From contig OZ244139.1 in assembly GCA_965216205.1 (NCBI GenBank), forward strand, positions 434,001 through 498,000: DNA of 64,000 bases, read 5' to 3'. The translations under genes and the position numbers were made by a program. Below the pieces are notes generated by a model. That model was not told the origin of the DNA and made no database searches. It was given only the letters and a program-made list of their open reading frames with translations. The DNA is from CADEDH01 sp965216205. Lineage in GTDB: Bacteria > Actinomycetota > Acidimicrobiia > Acidimicrobiales > SZUA-35. Shown piece after piece: positions 50,508-57,699 of this stretch; position 1 is the stretch's first letter, and each line of letters starts with the position of its first letter.

Positions 50508-51704
50508 TCAGCGGCGGGGGTTGGGCGGGGAGTCGGTTCCCGGGGCGGGTGGGGGCATCGGGGGCGGGGGGAGGCTGCCGACGTCGGGGGTCGTGGCCGG
50601 ACGACTGGGCGGGTTCGCCTGCGACCGGCTCGCGGACGGCCGGTCCGACGAGGAGCCGGTCGTTGTCGACGACGGCTCGACCTCGGCCGTGTCACCGCCC
50701 GATCGTGCGCCCACCCTTGGGAGTCGTGCGGCGCCGAGCTGGCTGTCCCCATTGCCGCCGTCGGGGCCGTCGCGGAGCATCTCGGCGATGCCCCCGATCG
50801 AGCCGAGCACCGCACTCATGTCGGCCGGCACGAAGATCTTGGTCGCCTGCCCGTCGGCGATGCCCTGCAACGCTTCCAGATACTTGATGGCGATGACCCG
50901 ATCGTCGGTGCCGGCATCGTTGATCGCCGAGAACACGCTGTGGATGGCCTGTGCCTCACCGGCGGCCACCACCTCCTTCTGATACTGCTCGGCCTCGGCC
51001 ATCGTCCTGATCGCCTGGGCCTCGCCCTCGGCCATGAGGATGTCGCGCTGGCGGACACCCTCGGCGGTGAGGATGGCGGAGGCCTTGTCGCCCTCGGCCC
51101 GGGTGACGGCTGCCTCCCGGGCGCCGTCGGCCTCGGTGACCACGGCCCGCCGGTTCCGCTCGGCCTTCATCTGCTCGTGCATGGCGTGCATCACGTCCTG
51201 GGGCGGATCGATCCGCTGGATCTCGACCCGCACCACTCGTACACCCCACTTGTCGGTGGCATCGTCGAGGATCTGCCGCAGCGCTGCGTTGACCCGCTCA
51301 CGTGACGTGAACGCCTCGTCGAGCGTCATCTCACCGATGACGTTCCGCAGGTTGGTCTGCGCCAGCTTCGTCACCGCGAGCACGAAGTTCGAGATGTTGT
51401 ACAGCAGCCGCTGCGGGTCGGTCGGCTCGTAGTAGATGACGGCGTCGACCGACACGGCGACGTTGTCCTCGGTGATCACCTCCTGGGGTGGCACATCGAT
51501 GACGTGCTCCCGCATGTCGACCTTCTTGATCCGCTGGACGAAGGGGTAGATGAGGCGCAGCCCGGGTTGGACGGTGCCCTTGTAGCGACCGAGCTGCTCC
51601 ACCACGCCCTTCTCGAACGGGCGGATGATCTTGACGCCCATCGCGATGTACACGATGAGCACCACGAAGATGATCACGAGTAGTCCGAACAGTGATTCTG
51701 CCAT
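50508..51704 (-). CDS. SPFH/band-7 (stomatin-like) membrane protein
   Basis: 398 residues. N-terminal membrane anchor (LFGLLVIIFVVLIVYIAMGV), then an SPFH domain (residues 25-200: GVVEQLGRYKGTVQPGLRLIYPFVQRI, ITEDNVAVSVDAVIYY, ERVNAALRQILD), an Ala/Glu coiled coil with repeated AEGxA (EAAVTRAEGDKASAILTAEGV), and a proline-rich tail of 100 residues that is unusual for the family. With the NfeD protein it forms the usual membrane microdomain pair. GAAAGG ribosome site before ATG 51704. Confidence 0.92.
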   Translation of the reverse strand: MAESLFGLLVIIFVVLIVYIAMGVKIIRPFEKGVVEQLGRYKGTVQPGLRLIYPFVQRIKKVDMREHVIDVPPQEVITEDNVAVSVDAVIYYEPTDPQRLLYNISNFVLAVTKLAQTNLRNVIGEMTLDEAFTSRERVNAALRQILDDATDKWGVRVVRVEIQRIDPPQDVMHAMHEQMKAERNRRAVVTEADGAREAAVTRAEGDKASAILTAEGVRQRDILMAEGEAQAIRTMAEAEQYQKEVVAAGEAQAIHSVFSAINDAGTDDRVIAIKYLEALQGIADGQATKIFVPADMSAVLGSIGGIAEMLRDGPDGGNGDSQLGAARLPRVGARSGGDTAEVEPSSTTTGSSSDRPSASRSQANPPSRPATTPDVGSLPPPPMPPPAPGTDSPPNPRR

Positions 51705-51749
51705 GATGTGCCTTTCCCTCGAATCCTGCGGTCCCGACCGGCCGATGCG

Positions 51750-52208
51750 CTAGGCGTCGACCGGCTCGACGACGAGCCTCGTTCCTCTGACCTCGATCAC
51801 CCGGACCATCGCCCCGGCCGGCAGGCCGATGCCCGTGTGGGTGGCCGCCTTCCACTCCTCGGCCTCGACCCGCACCATGCCGGCCTCGCCGCCGGTGGCG
51901 GGGATCGCCTCCATGACGGTGCCGGTGGCCCCCACGAGTCGGTTGGCCCCGATGCCGGCGACGTCGGGCAGGTCGGCGTCGAGCCGGCGGGCCAGGGGAC
52001 GGAACCCGAGGAACACCCCGAACGACGCGGCGAGGAAGATCGGGAAGCTGACCAGGAGGGGTGCGCCGAGGAGGCTCACGACAGCGGCCACCAGTGCGCC
52101 GATGGCGAATGGGAGGAGGAAGAAGGTGCCAGCCATCGAGATCTCGCCGAGCCCGAAGGCGGCGGCGGCCGCAACGTAGATCCCGGCCCAGACAACTGGA
52201 TCGTCCAT
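51750..52208 (-). CDS. NfeD-family membrane protein
   Basis: 152 residues from ATG 52208 (GAGGAG, 4 nt upstream). Three or four helices (WAGIYVAAAAAFGLGEISMAG, LPFAIGALVAAVVSLLGAPLLVSFPIFLAASFGVFLGF), then a C-terminal OB-fold NfeD domain (GTVMEAIPATGGEAGMVRVEAEEWKAATH...GAMVRVIEVRGTRLVVEPV). Partner of the SPFH protein encoded 45 bp downstream. Confidence 0.9.
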   Translation of the reverse strand: MDDPVVWAGIYVAAAAAFGLGEISMAGTFFLLPFAIGALVAAVVSLLGAPLLVSFPIFLAASFGVFLGFRPLARRLDADLPDVAGIGANRLVGATGTVMEAIPATGGEAGMVRVEAEEWKAATHTGIGLPAGAMVRVIEVRGTRLVVEPVDA

Positions 52209-52296
52209 GAAACTCCTCGGTGGTTTGCCTCGTCCTCGAGACCTCAACGCCAATCGGCAGAGTTTGGTTCCCCGCAAGGAGTCGTGGAACCGTTGT

Positions 52297-52302
52297 TAGG
52301 GT
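52297..52302 (+). promoter_or_regulatory. Candidate -10 box of mca
   Basis: TAGGGT, 47 nt before ATG 52350. Unlike most genes here it leaves a 5' leader of about 40 nt; no ribosome site is obvious within it. Confidence 0.4.
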
Positions 52303-52349
52303 TTGAGCAACCCGCTCCCACCCTCGATCCAGGTCGTGCTGCCCATCTC

Positions 52350-53195
52350 ATGGCTCGTTTGCTCAGTGTTCATGCCCATCCCGACGACGAGGCCTCCAAG
52401 GGAGCGCCGACCGTCGCCCGCTACGTGGCCGACGGCCACGAGGCGCTCCTGGTGTGTGCGACCGGTGGCGAGGAGGGCGACATCCTCAACAAGAAGATGG
52501 ACACGCCCGAGATCCGGGAGAACCTCGCCGCGGTTCGAGCCACCGAGCTCGAGCGGTCGGTGAAGGCCATCGGCTACCACGAGCTGGTCTGGCTCGGGTA
52601 CCGGGATTCCGGCATGCCAGACACCGACGCCAACCAGCACCCGGACTGCTTCGCCCAGGCCGACCTCGACGAGGCCACCGGCCGCCTGGTGGCCACCGTC
52701 CGGCGCTTCCAGCCGGAGGTGATCATCACCTACTCCGACGATCAGCAGGGGTACCGGCACCCCGACCACCTGCGGGTGCACGACATCAGCGTGCTCGCCT
52801 TCGATCGGGCCGCCGACCCCGAGTGGTACCCGGAAGCGGGTGAGCCGTGGCAGCCGTTGAAGCTCTACTACTCGGTGTGGAGCAAGGCTCGCCTCACGGC
52901 CCACCACGAGAAGTTCATCGAGCTCGGGCTCGAGTCGCCCTACGACGATCGTTGGTTCACCCGCCCCTCGTCGGACGATCGCATCACGACCAAGATCGAC
53001 ATCGGGGCCTTCTACGCGGTCCGACGCGAGGCGTTGCTGGCCCACGCCACCCAGGTCGACCCCGACGAGAAGTTCTGGTTCGGACTGCCCGACGAGGCCG
53101 CCGCCGACGCCTACCCCTGGGAGGACTACATCCTCGCCCAGACGAGGGTGCCGACCGACGTCCCCGAGTACGACCTGTTCGCGGGGGTCGACTGA
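52350..53195 (+). CDS. mca: Mycothiol S-conjugate amidase Mca
   Basis: 281 residues. The LmbE-type zinc motif SVHAHPDDEASKGA opens the protein (His, Asp, Asp), with a second ligand in YRHPDHLRVHD near residue 140. ATGGEEGDILNKKMD and ITYSDDQQGYRHPDH segments favour Mca over the related deacetylase MshB. It cleaves mycothiol S-conjugates to release mercapturic acids for export, a detoxification step. Its presence implies a mycothiol-producing actinobacterium. It shares one base with the next gene (TGATG). Confidence 0.9.
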   Translation: MARLLSVHAHPDDEASKGAPTVARYVADGHEALLVCATGGEEGDILNKKMDTPEIRENLAAVRATELERSVKAIGYHELVWLGYRDSGMPDTDANQHPDCFAQADLDEATGRLVATVRRFQPEVIITYSDDQQGYRHPDHLRVHDISVLAFDRAADPEWYPEAGEPWQPLKLYYSVWSKARLTAHHEKFIELGLESPYDDRWFTRPSSDDRITTKIDIGAFYAVRREALLAHATQVDPDEKFWFGLPDEAAADAYPWEDYILAQTRVPTDVPEYDLFAGVD

Positions 53196-53551
53196 TGGTC
53201 GACGCCCTGTCCGACGAGTGGGTGAGCGCGGTCGCCGAGGCGAGCGGTCACCGGTCGGGGGCCGGCCGCTCGGGCCGGGTCGCGATCACGATCGGGAAGA
53301 CCAGGCGGGCGGTGCTGCACATCATCGACGGTGAGGTCGCGTCGGCCGATCCGGAGCCCGATGTCGATCCCCCGGTGACCGTCCCGCTGACGGCGAAGCA
53401 GCTCACCGCCCTGCTCGCCGGCGACGAGTCACTGGCTCAAGCCTTCATGCGGGGCGACATCAAGCCCGAGGGGGCCACGGGTCCGCTGCTGGCGGCGGTG
53501 GAGCTGTTCGAGGACGTCGAGTTCCGCCGCCGGCTCGCCGCGCTGCTCTGA
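53195..53551 (+). CDS. SCP2-like sterol/lipid-carrier-domain protein
   Basis: 118 residues. Its N-terminal DALSDEWVSAVAEASG and C-terminal LTAKQLTALLAGDESLAQAFMRGDIKPEGATGPLLAAVELF match the SCP2 fold, including the MRGDIKPEG hairpin. It binds hydrophobic ligands without enzymatic activity. It is coupled to mca by a TGATG overlap, but the functional link is unclear. Confidence 0.82.
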   Translation: MVDALSDEWVSAVAEASGHRSGAGRSGRVAITIGKTRRAVLHIIDGEVASADPEPDVDPPVTVPLTAKQLTALLAGDESLAQAFMRGDIKPEGATGPLLAAVELFEDVEFRRRLAALL

Positions 53552-53587
53552 CCGTCCGCCGTCCCGTTCAGGTCCCGCCGCGGTCAG
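53548..53587. terminator. Inverted repeat carrying both stop codons
   Basis: CTGACCG (53548-53554) and CGGTCAG (53581-53587) are perfect complements with a 26-nt loop. The left arm has the SCP2 stop codon and the right arm the stop of the convergent ChbG-like gene, the same design as at 17.9 kb. Confidence 0.5.
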
Positions 53588-54417
53588 GTCCCGTCCCGCT
53601 GGGCTCGCCGCAGCTCCCGGAAGCCGATGAGCTCGGCCCCGGAACGCTCGATCGCCGACCGCAGCGTCCAGTCGTCGGTGACGAGGTGGGCGTCGCCAAC
53701 CCGGGCCGCCCAGTTCGGGCTGAGGGCCCGGAGCTCGGGGGAGTCGACCGCCGGCCGGACATGGATCTCGGTGACGCCGCTCTGGAGGTCGGCGATGGCG
53801 GCGTCGACCGCGGCCCGCGACGCGACGGTGGGCCGGGCGGCGACGACGTGGTCCGGGGTGAGGATCCCCTCGTCCTCGGCCAGCTTCCGGGCCGGGAACC
53901 CGAGATCGATCGACGGGTCGGGCAGGCTCATCGGCAACCGGTACTCGATCGCCAGCTCCAGGTACAGATCGAAGAACTCGGGCCGTGAGCACAGCGCGTC
54001 GAGGTGGGCTCCGAGGTGGCTCGGATCGAACCCGTACAGCACGGCCCGCTCGAGCTGCGCCCTGCACTCCCGGCGGGTCTCGTCGACGTCGGCGTGCTCC
54101 CACAGGTCGGTCGGCGTCTGGGGGAACCCACCGTCGCCGCCGAGGAGCGACGGTGCGTGGGTGATGGGACCCCACCGGTAGACCTCGTACTCGGCGTTGA
54201 GGGTGAAGGCGACGCCGACGTCCTCGCCCCGGTGGTCGACCGCAGCCCCCCGGGCCCACGGGCAGGGCACCTGCAGCGCGGCCGACGTGGCGATCCCGTC
54301 GCGGAGCGCGTTGGCGACGCCGATGTTCGCCGCGTTCGACGAGCCGAGCCCATCGCACACGATGATCACCAGCTTGGCGTCCTCGTCTCGGCCGAGTCGT
54401 CGCGTGAGGGCGCTCAC
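53584..54417 (-). CDS. ChbG/HpnK (YdjC)-family deacetylase-like protein
   Basis: 277 residues from GTG 54417 (TACCGT -10, 7 nt). The fold is recognisable: LVIIVCDGLGSSNAANIGVANALRDGIATSAALQVP at the start, SHLGAHLDAL as the metal-binding HxxxH region near residue 135, and a C-terminal EIHVRPAVDSPEL. The normal D-D-F-G is replaced by C-D-G-L-G, keeping one aspartate. Family members deacetylate N-acetylated sugars; activity here is uncertain because of the altered motif. Confidence 0.8.
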   Translation of the reverse strand: MSALTRRLGRDEDAKLVIIVCDGLGSSNAANIGVANALRDGIATSAALQVPCPWARGAAVDHRGEDVGVAFTLNAEYEVYRWGPITHAPSLLGGDGGFPQTPTDLWEHADVDETRRECRAQLERAVLYGFDPSHLGAHLDALCSRPEFFDLYLELAIEYRLPMSLPDPSIDLGFPARKLAEDEGILTPDHVVAARPTVASRAAVDAAIADLQSGVTEIHVRPAVDSPELRALSPNWAARVGDAHLVTDDWTLRSAIERSGAELIGFRELRRAQRDGT

Positions 54418-54424
54418 CAGCCCG

Positions 54425-54430
54425 ACGGTA
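54425..54430 (-). promoter_or_regulatory. Leaderless -10 box of the ChbG-like gene
   Basis: TACCGT, 7 nt before GTG 54417. Confidence 0.6.
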
Positions 54431-54474
54431 ACCGGTGATGGACGCGATGCCCAGGACAGCGGGAGCGACGATCG

Positions 54475-55119
54475 TCACTCCACCGGTTGGTCGGGACCAT
54501 CGCAGGCCGCCCACAGGCCGACGAGGTCTCGGGCGGCCCGCTGTCGGGCCGTGGTCAAGGCGGCCTCGTGGGCCACGTTCGGCTCGTAGCTGATTGCCTC
54601 CGCCAGACCGGACTCGATCAGCCACAGGTTGACGAACAACCCGTCGGCCGGCCGGTACAGGTAGAGCAACAGCCGCCCGTAGTGATCCCGGGCTTCGATG
54701 TCGCGCTCGATCTGCACGGTCGTTCCCGCCGGCAACAGCTCGGTGAGGGCGGCCGACGCTTCGGCCCCGAAGCACTGGATGGGCACGTTGCGGGCGACCG
54801 ACTCGGGTGCGTCGACGCCGATCAACCGGACGCGCTCGGTCGTCCGCCCGAGCCGAACGTCGATGGTGTCACCGTCGACGACTCGCTCCACCGTCGCAGT
54901 CCTGAGCTCGCTGGTGACCGGCTCGTGACCGGCACCGCAGCCGCCCAGCGCGGTAGCGACCACGAGGATGGCGAGGACCGTGCCGATGGCTGCGTCGAAG
55001 CTGAAGCCTCCCGGCGCGCCGGCGGAACGGCCAGGAGATCGACGACGACACCGGGGCCGCGCCGATCGTTGTGCGCCGTCAGATTCGCTCGATGAGGGTT
55101 CCCGTTCCGAGTCCACCAC
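54475..55119 (-). CDS. Secreted/anchored thermonuclease-like (SNase) protein
   Basis: 214 residues. A charged N-terminus precedes a lipoprotein-like segment (AAIGTVLAILVVATALGGC). The SNase OB-fold domain follows, with ATVERVVDGDTIDVRL, VRLIGVDAPES (catalytic region) and RDHYGRLLLYLY, retaining the key Asp and Arg residues. Expected to cleave extracellular DNA/RNA. GTG 55119 overlaps the thiolase gene by 41 bp; a later start is possible. Confidence 0.82.
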   Translation of the reverse strand: MVDSEREPSSSESDGAQRSARPRCRRRSPGRSAGAPGGFSFDAAIGTVLAILVVATALGGCGAGHEPVTSELRTATVERVVDGDTIDVRLGRTTERVRLIGVDAPESVARNVPIQCFGAEASAALTELLPAGTTVQIERDIEARDHYGRLLLYLYRPADGLFVNLWLIESGLAEAISYEPNVAHEAALTTARQRAARDLVGLWAACDGPDQPVE

Positions 55120-56257
55120 CGCAGCACATCGTGATGAGGGCGGTGGTCTTGTCGGCCCGTTCGAGCTCGTGCACCGCCTTGGTCATGAGGAAGGCGCCGG
55201 TGCCTCCGAGTGGATGACCCAAGGCTATTGCCCCGCCGTTCGGGTTGACGATGTCCATGTCGACGTCGAGCTCCCGCTGCCACGCCAGCACCACCGACGC
55301 GAACGCCTCGTTGATCTCGACGAGGTCGATGTCGGCCATCGCCCGGCCAGTCCGGTCGAGGAGGTGCCGGGTGGCGTCGATGGGGCCGGTCAGCATCAGC
55401 ACCGGATCGACCCCGACCAGGCAGGTGTCGACGATTCTCGCCTTCGGTACGAGGCCGAGCTGGGAGGCCTTGTCGGCGGTCATCACCAGCACCGCTGCCG
55501 CACCGTCGGAGATCTGCGAGGACGAACCGGCGGTGTGCACACCGTCCTCCCGGGCGACCGGCTTGAGGGCGGCGAGCGCGTCGAGGGTGGTCTCGCGGAG
55601 GCCCTCGTCGCGCTCGACCCGATGGGTCGACCCTGTCGGCTCGCCGTCGTCGTCGAGGTCGGGGGCGTCGATCGGATGAACCTGGGTGGCGAACCGGGCT
55701 TCGTCCCACGCCTGGGCCGCCAGTCGTTGGGACCGGAAGCCGAACTCGTCGGCGTCGCCCCGGCTGACGTTCCACTTCTCGGCGACCCGCTCCGCCCCCT
55801 CGAACTGGCTCGTGAACTCGTAGGCGTCGAAGTACGACTTCGGGATCGGGACGCCCATACCGAGCTTCCTCGACGAGTTCATACCGATCGGGATCCGGCT
55901 CATCACCTCGACCCCGCAGGCCACGGCGACGTCGACGACGCCGGCCTGGACGAGCGCGGTGGCCATGTTGGTGGCCTGCTGCGACGAGCCGCACTGGGTG
56001 TCGACCGTGGTGGCCGGCACCTCCTTCGGGAAGCCGGCGGTTAGCCACGCCGTCCGGCCGACGTTGAACGACTGCTCGCCGACCTGGCTCACACAGCCCG
56101 TGACGACCTGACCGACCTCGGCCGGTTCGACACCGGTTCGGCGGAACAGCTCGCGCTGCACTTCAGCGAGCAGATCGACCGGGTGGACGGTGGCCAGCCC
56201 CCCGTTGCGGCGCCCGATGGGGGAGCGGACGGCTTCGACGATGACGACATCACTCAT
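55079..56257 (-). CDS. Acetyl-CoA acetyltransferase (thiolase)
   Basis: 392 residues from ATG 56257 (TAGTCT -10, 6 nt). Catalytic cysteine in VDTQCGSSQQATNMA (Cys89), active-site NEAFAS, GGAIALGHPLGGTGA histidine, and second cysteine in MCCGGGLGTGTLIERI. It condenses or cleaves acyl-CoAs in beta-oxidation. No FadB partner is adjacent, though acyl-CoA dehydrogenase lies 38 kb away. Confidence 0.95.
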   Translation of the reverse strand: MSDVVIVEAVRSPIGRRNGGLATVHPVDLLAEVQRELFRRTGVEPAEVGQVVTGCVSQVGEQSFNVGRTAWLTAGFPKEVPATTVDTQCGSSQQATNMATALVQAGVVDVAVACGVEVMSRIPIGMNSSRKLGMGVPIPKSYFDAYEFTSQFEGAERVAEKWNVSRGDADEFGFRSQRLAAQAWDEARFATQVHPIDAPDLDDDGEPTGSTHRVERDEGLRETTLDALAALKPVAREDGVHTAGSSSQISDGAAAVLVMTADKASQLGLVPKARIVDTCLVGVDPVLMLTGPIDATRHLLDRTGRAMADIDLVEINEAFASVVLAWQRELDVDMDIVNPNGGAIALGHPLGGTGAFLMTKAVHELERADKTTALITMCCGGGLGTGTLIERI

Positions 56258-56263
56258 GGTTCG

Positions 56264-56269
56264 AGACTA
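56264..56269 (-). promoter_or_regulatory. Leaderless -10 box of the thiolase gene
   Basis: TAGTCT, 6 nt before ATG 56257. Confidence 0.6.
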
Positions 56270-56345
56270 CGGCGGAGGACGGGCTCGTGGCGAAGCACGG
56301 GCGGCTGGCGGGACGGGACGTGGACGAGCGAGGTTGGGGGACCGC

Positions 56346-56540
56346 TCAGGCGGCAGGACGGTGGAGCCGGTGCTCGTTGCTGCGACCGGCCACCGCAGGC
56401 TCGTCCTCGTAGGGACGGGCCGAGGCGGCGAGCGCAGCCCGGGCGTCGGCGAGACCCTTCCGGCCGACCCGGATCGTGCGCTCGTCGAGCTTCCACATCT
56501 CGTCGTCGAGGTAGATGAGGTGCAGTTGGGCGTGTGCCAT
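56346..56540 (-). CDS. Small hypothetical protein
   Basis: 64 residues from ATG 56540: MAHAQLHLIYLDDEMWKLDERTIRVGRKGLADARAALAASARP... A short strand-turn-strand followed by a helix. No family recognised. Codon use resembles neighbouring genes and it fills an otherwise empty stretch upstream of the LLM gene. Confidence 0.5.
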   Translation of the reverse strand: MAHAQLHLIYLDDEMWKLDERTIRVGRKGLADARAALAASARPYEDEPAVAGRSNEHRLHRPAA

Positions 56541-56682
56541 GGGGAGAACTCTGACGACAGGGTGTGACAGCGAAGCCGGAATCGGTGCCCGAAACGAGGG
56601 TTTGATCGGCTGTTTTGCCTGGTCAGAGTGAAATTTGAGAAAGTTCGGAGATTCTCGGCGGTGGTCGACGGTTCCGGGGATC

Positions 56683-56688
56683 TAGCTT
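56683..56688 (+). promoter_or_regulatory. Leaderless -10 box of the LLM oxidoreductase gene
   Basis: TAGCTT, 7 nt before ATG 56696. Confidence 0.65.
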
Positions 56689-56695
56689 GAGCGCC

Positions 56696-57667
56696 ATGAG
56701 TCGCTTTGGCATGTCCGTCCCGCTCGGAGGCATCCGCCTCGTCGATCATCACGAGCTCTTCCGTGAGCTGGTCGACCTCGGCTACACCGATGCTTGGTCC
56801 TCCGAGGCCGACGGCGCGGATGGTTTCACGCCGTTGGCCCTGGCCGCCGCATGGGCGCCGGAGCTGCGCCTCGGCGTCGCCATCATCCCCGCCTTCACCC
56901 GTGGACCGGCCCTCCTGGCCCAGAGCGCTGCGGCGATGGCCGATGCCGCCCCCGGCCGATTCGTGCTCGGCGTCGGCTCATCGTCGAACGTGATCGTGGA
57001 GCGATGGAACGGCATCGCGTTCGACGAGCCCTACAAGCGGACCCGCGACGTGGTCCGGTTCCTCAAGAAGGCCCTCGCCGGCGAGCGGGTCGCCGAGACC
57101 TACGACACCTTCGAGATCGACGGCTTCCGCTCGGGGATCGTGCCCGACCCGGCGCCCCCGATCCTGGTCGCCGCGCTCCGCAAGGGCATGCTCGAGCTCG
57201 CCGGTCGGGAGGGCGACGGGGCGATCATCAACTGGTTGTCGGCCGAAGATGTGCGAACGGTGGCCCCGATCGTGCACGGCCAGGCCGTGGACGGCGCGGC
57301 GAAGGAGATCGTCGCCAGGATCTTCGTGTGCCCGAGCACCGACACCGACACGGTGCGGGCCCAGGCCAAGCGGGCCATCGCCGCGTACCTGAACGTGCCC
57401 GTCTACGCCGCCTTCCATCGCTGGATCGGGCGGGGGGATGCCCTGCAACCGATGTGGGATGCCTGGGCCGATGGCGACCGCAAGAAGGCGCTCGACGTGA
57501 TCCCCGACCACGTCGTCGACGAGCTCATCGTGCACGGTTCCCCCGAGGCGTGTCGTGAGCACATCGGTCGCTATGTCGAGGCCGGGGTCACCACGCCGGC
57601 GTTGTCGGTGATGGCGTTCGCCGACGTCGATCCACGTCAGGCGGTCCGGGACCTCGCACCCCGCTAG
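56696..57667 (+). CDS. LLM-class flavin/F420-dependent oxidoreductase
   Basis: 323 residues. TIM-barrel luciferase-like: LVDLGYTDAWSSEADGADGFTPLALAAAWAPELRLGVAIIPAFTRGPALLAQSAAAM, VLGVGSSSNVIVERWNG, ILVAALRKGMLELAGREGDGAIINWLSAEDV. The pattern is that of F420-dependent enzymes of actinobacteria. Cofactor and substrate are inferred. Confidence 0.87.
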   Translation: MSRFGMSVPLGGIRLVDHHELFRELVDLGYTDAWSSEADGADGFTPLALAAAWAPELRLGVAIIPAFTRGPALLAQSAAAMADAAPGRFVLGVGSSSNVIVERWNGIAFDEPYKRTRDVVRFLKKALAGERVAETYDTFEIDGFRSGIVPDPAPPILVAALRKGMLELAGREGDGAIINWLSAEDVRTVAPIVHGQAVDGAAKEIVARIFVCPSTDTDTVRAQAKRAIAAYLNVPVYAAFHRWIGRGDALQPMWDAWADGDRKKALDVIPDHVVDELIVHGSPEACREHIGRYVEAGVTTPALSVMAFADVDPRQAVRDLAPR

Positions 57668-57670
57668 CCG

Positions 57671-57686
57671 CCGGCGTCCACGCCGG
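57671..57686. terminator. Hairpin between convergent LLM and HerA-like genes
   Basis: CCGGCG (57671-57676) and CGCCGG (57681-57686) form a perfect 6-bp stem with a 4-nt loop, 4 bp after the LLM stop. Confidence 0.5.
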
Positions 57687-57699
57687 GTCGGGGATCCTC

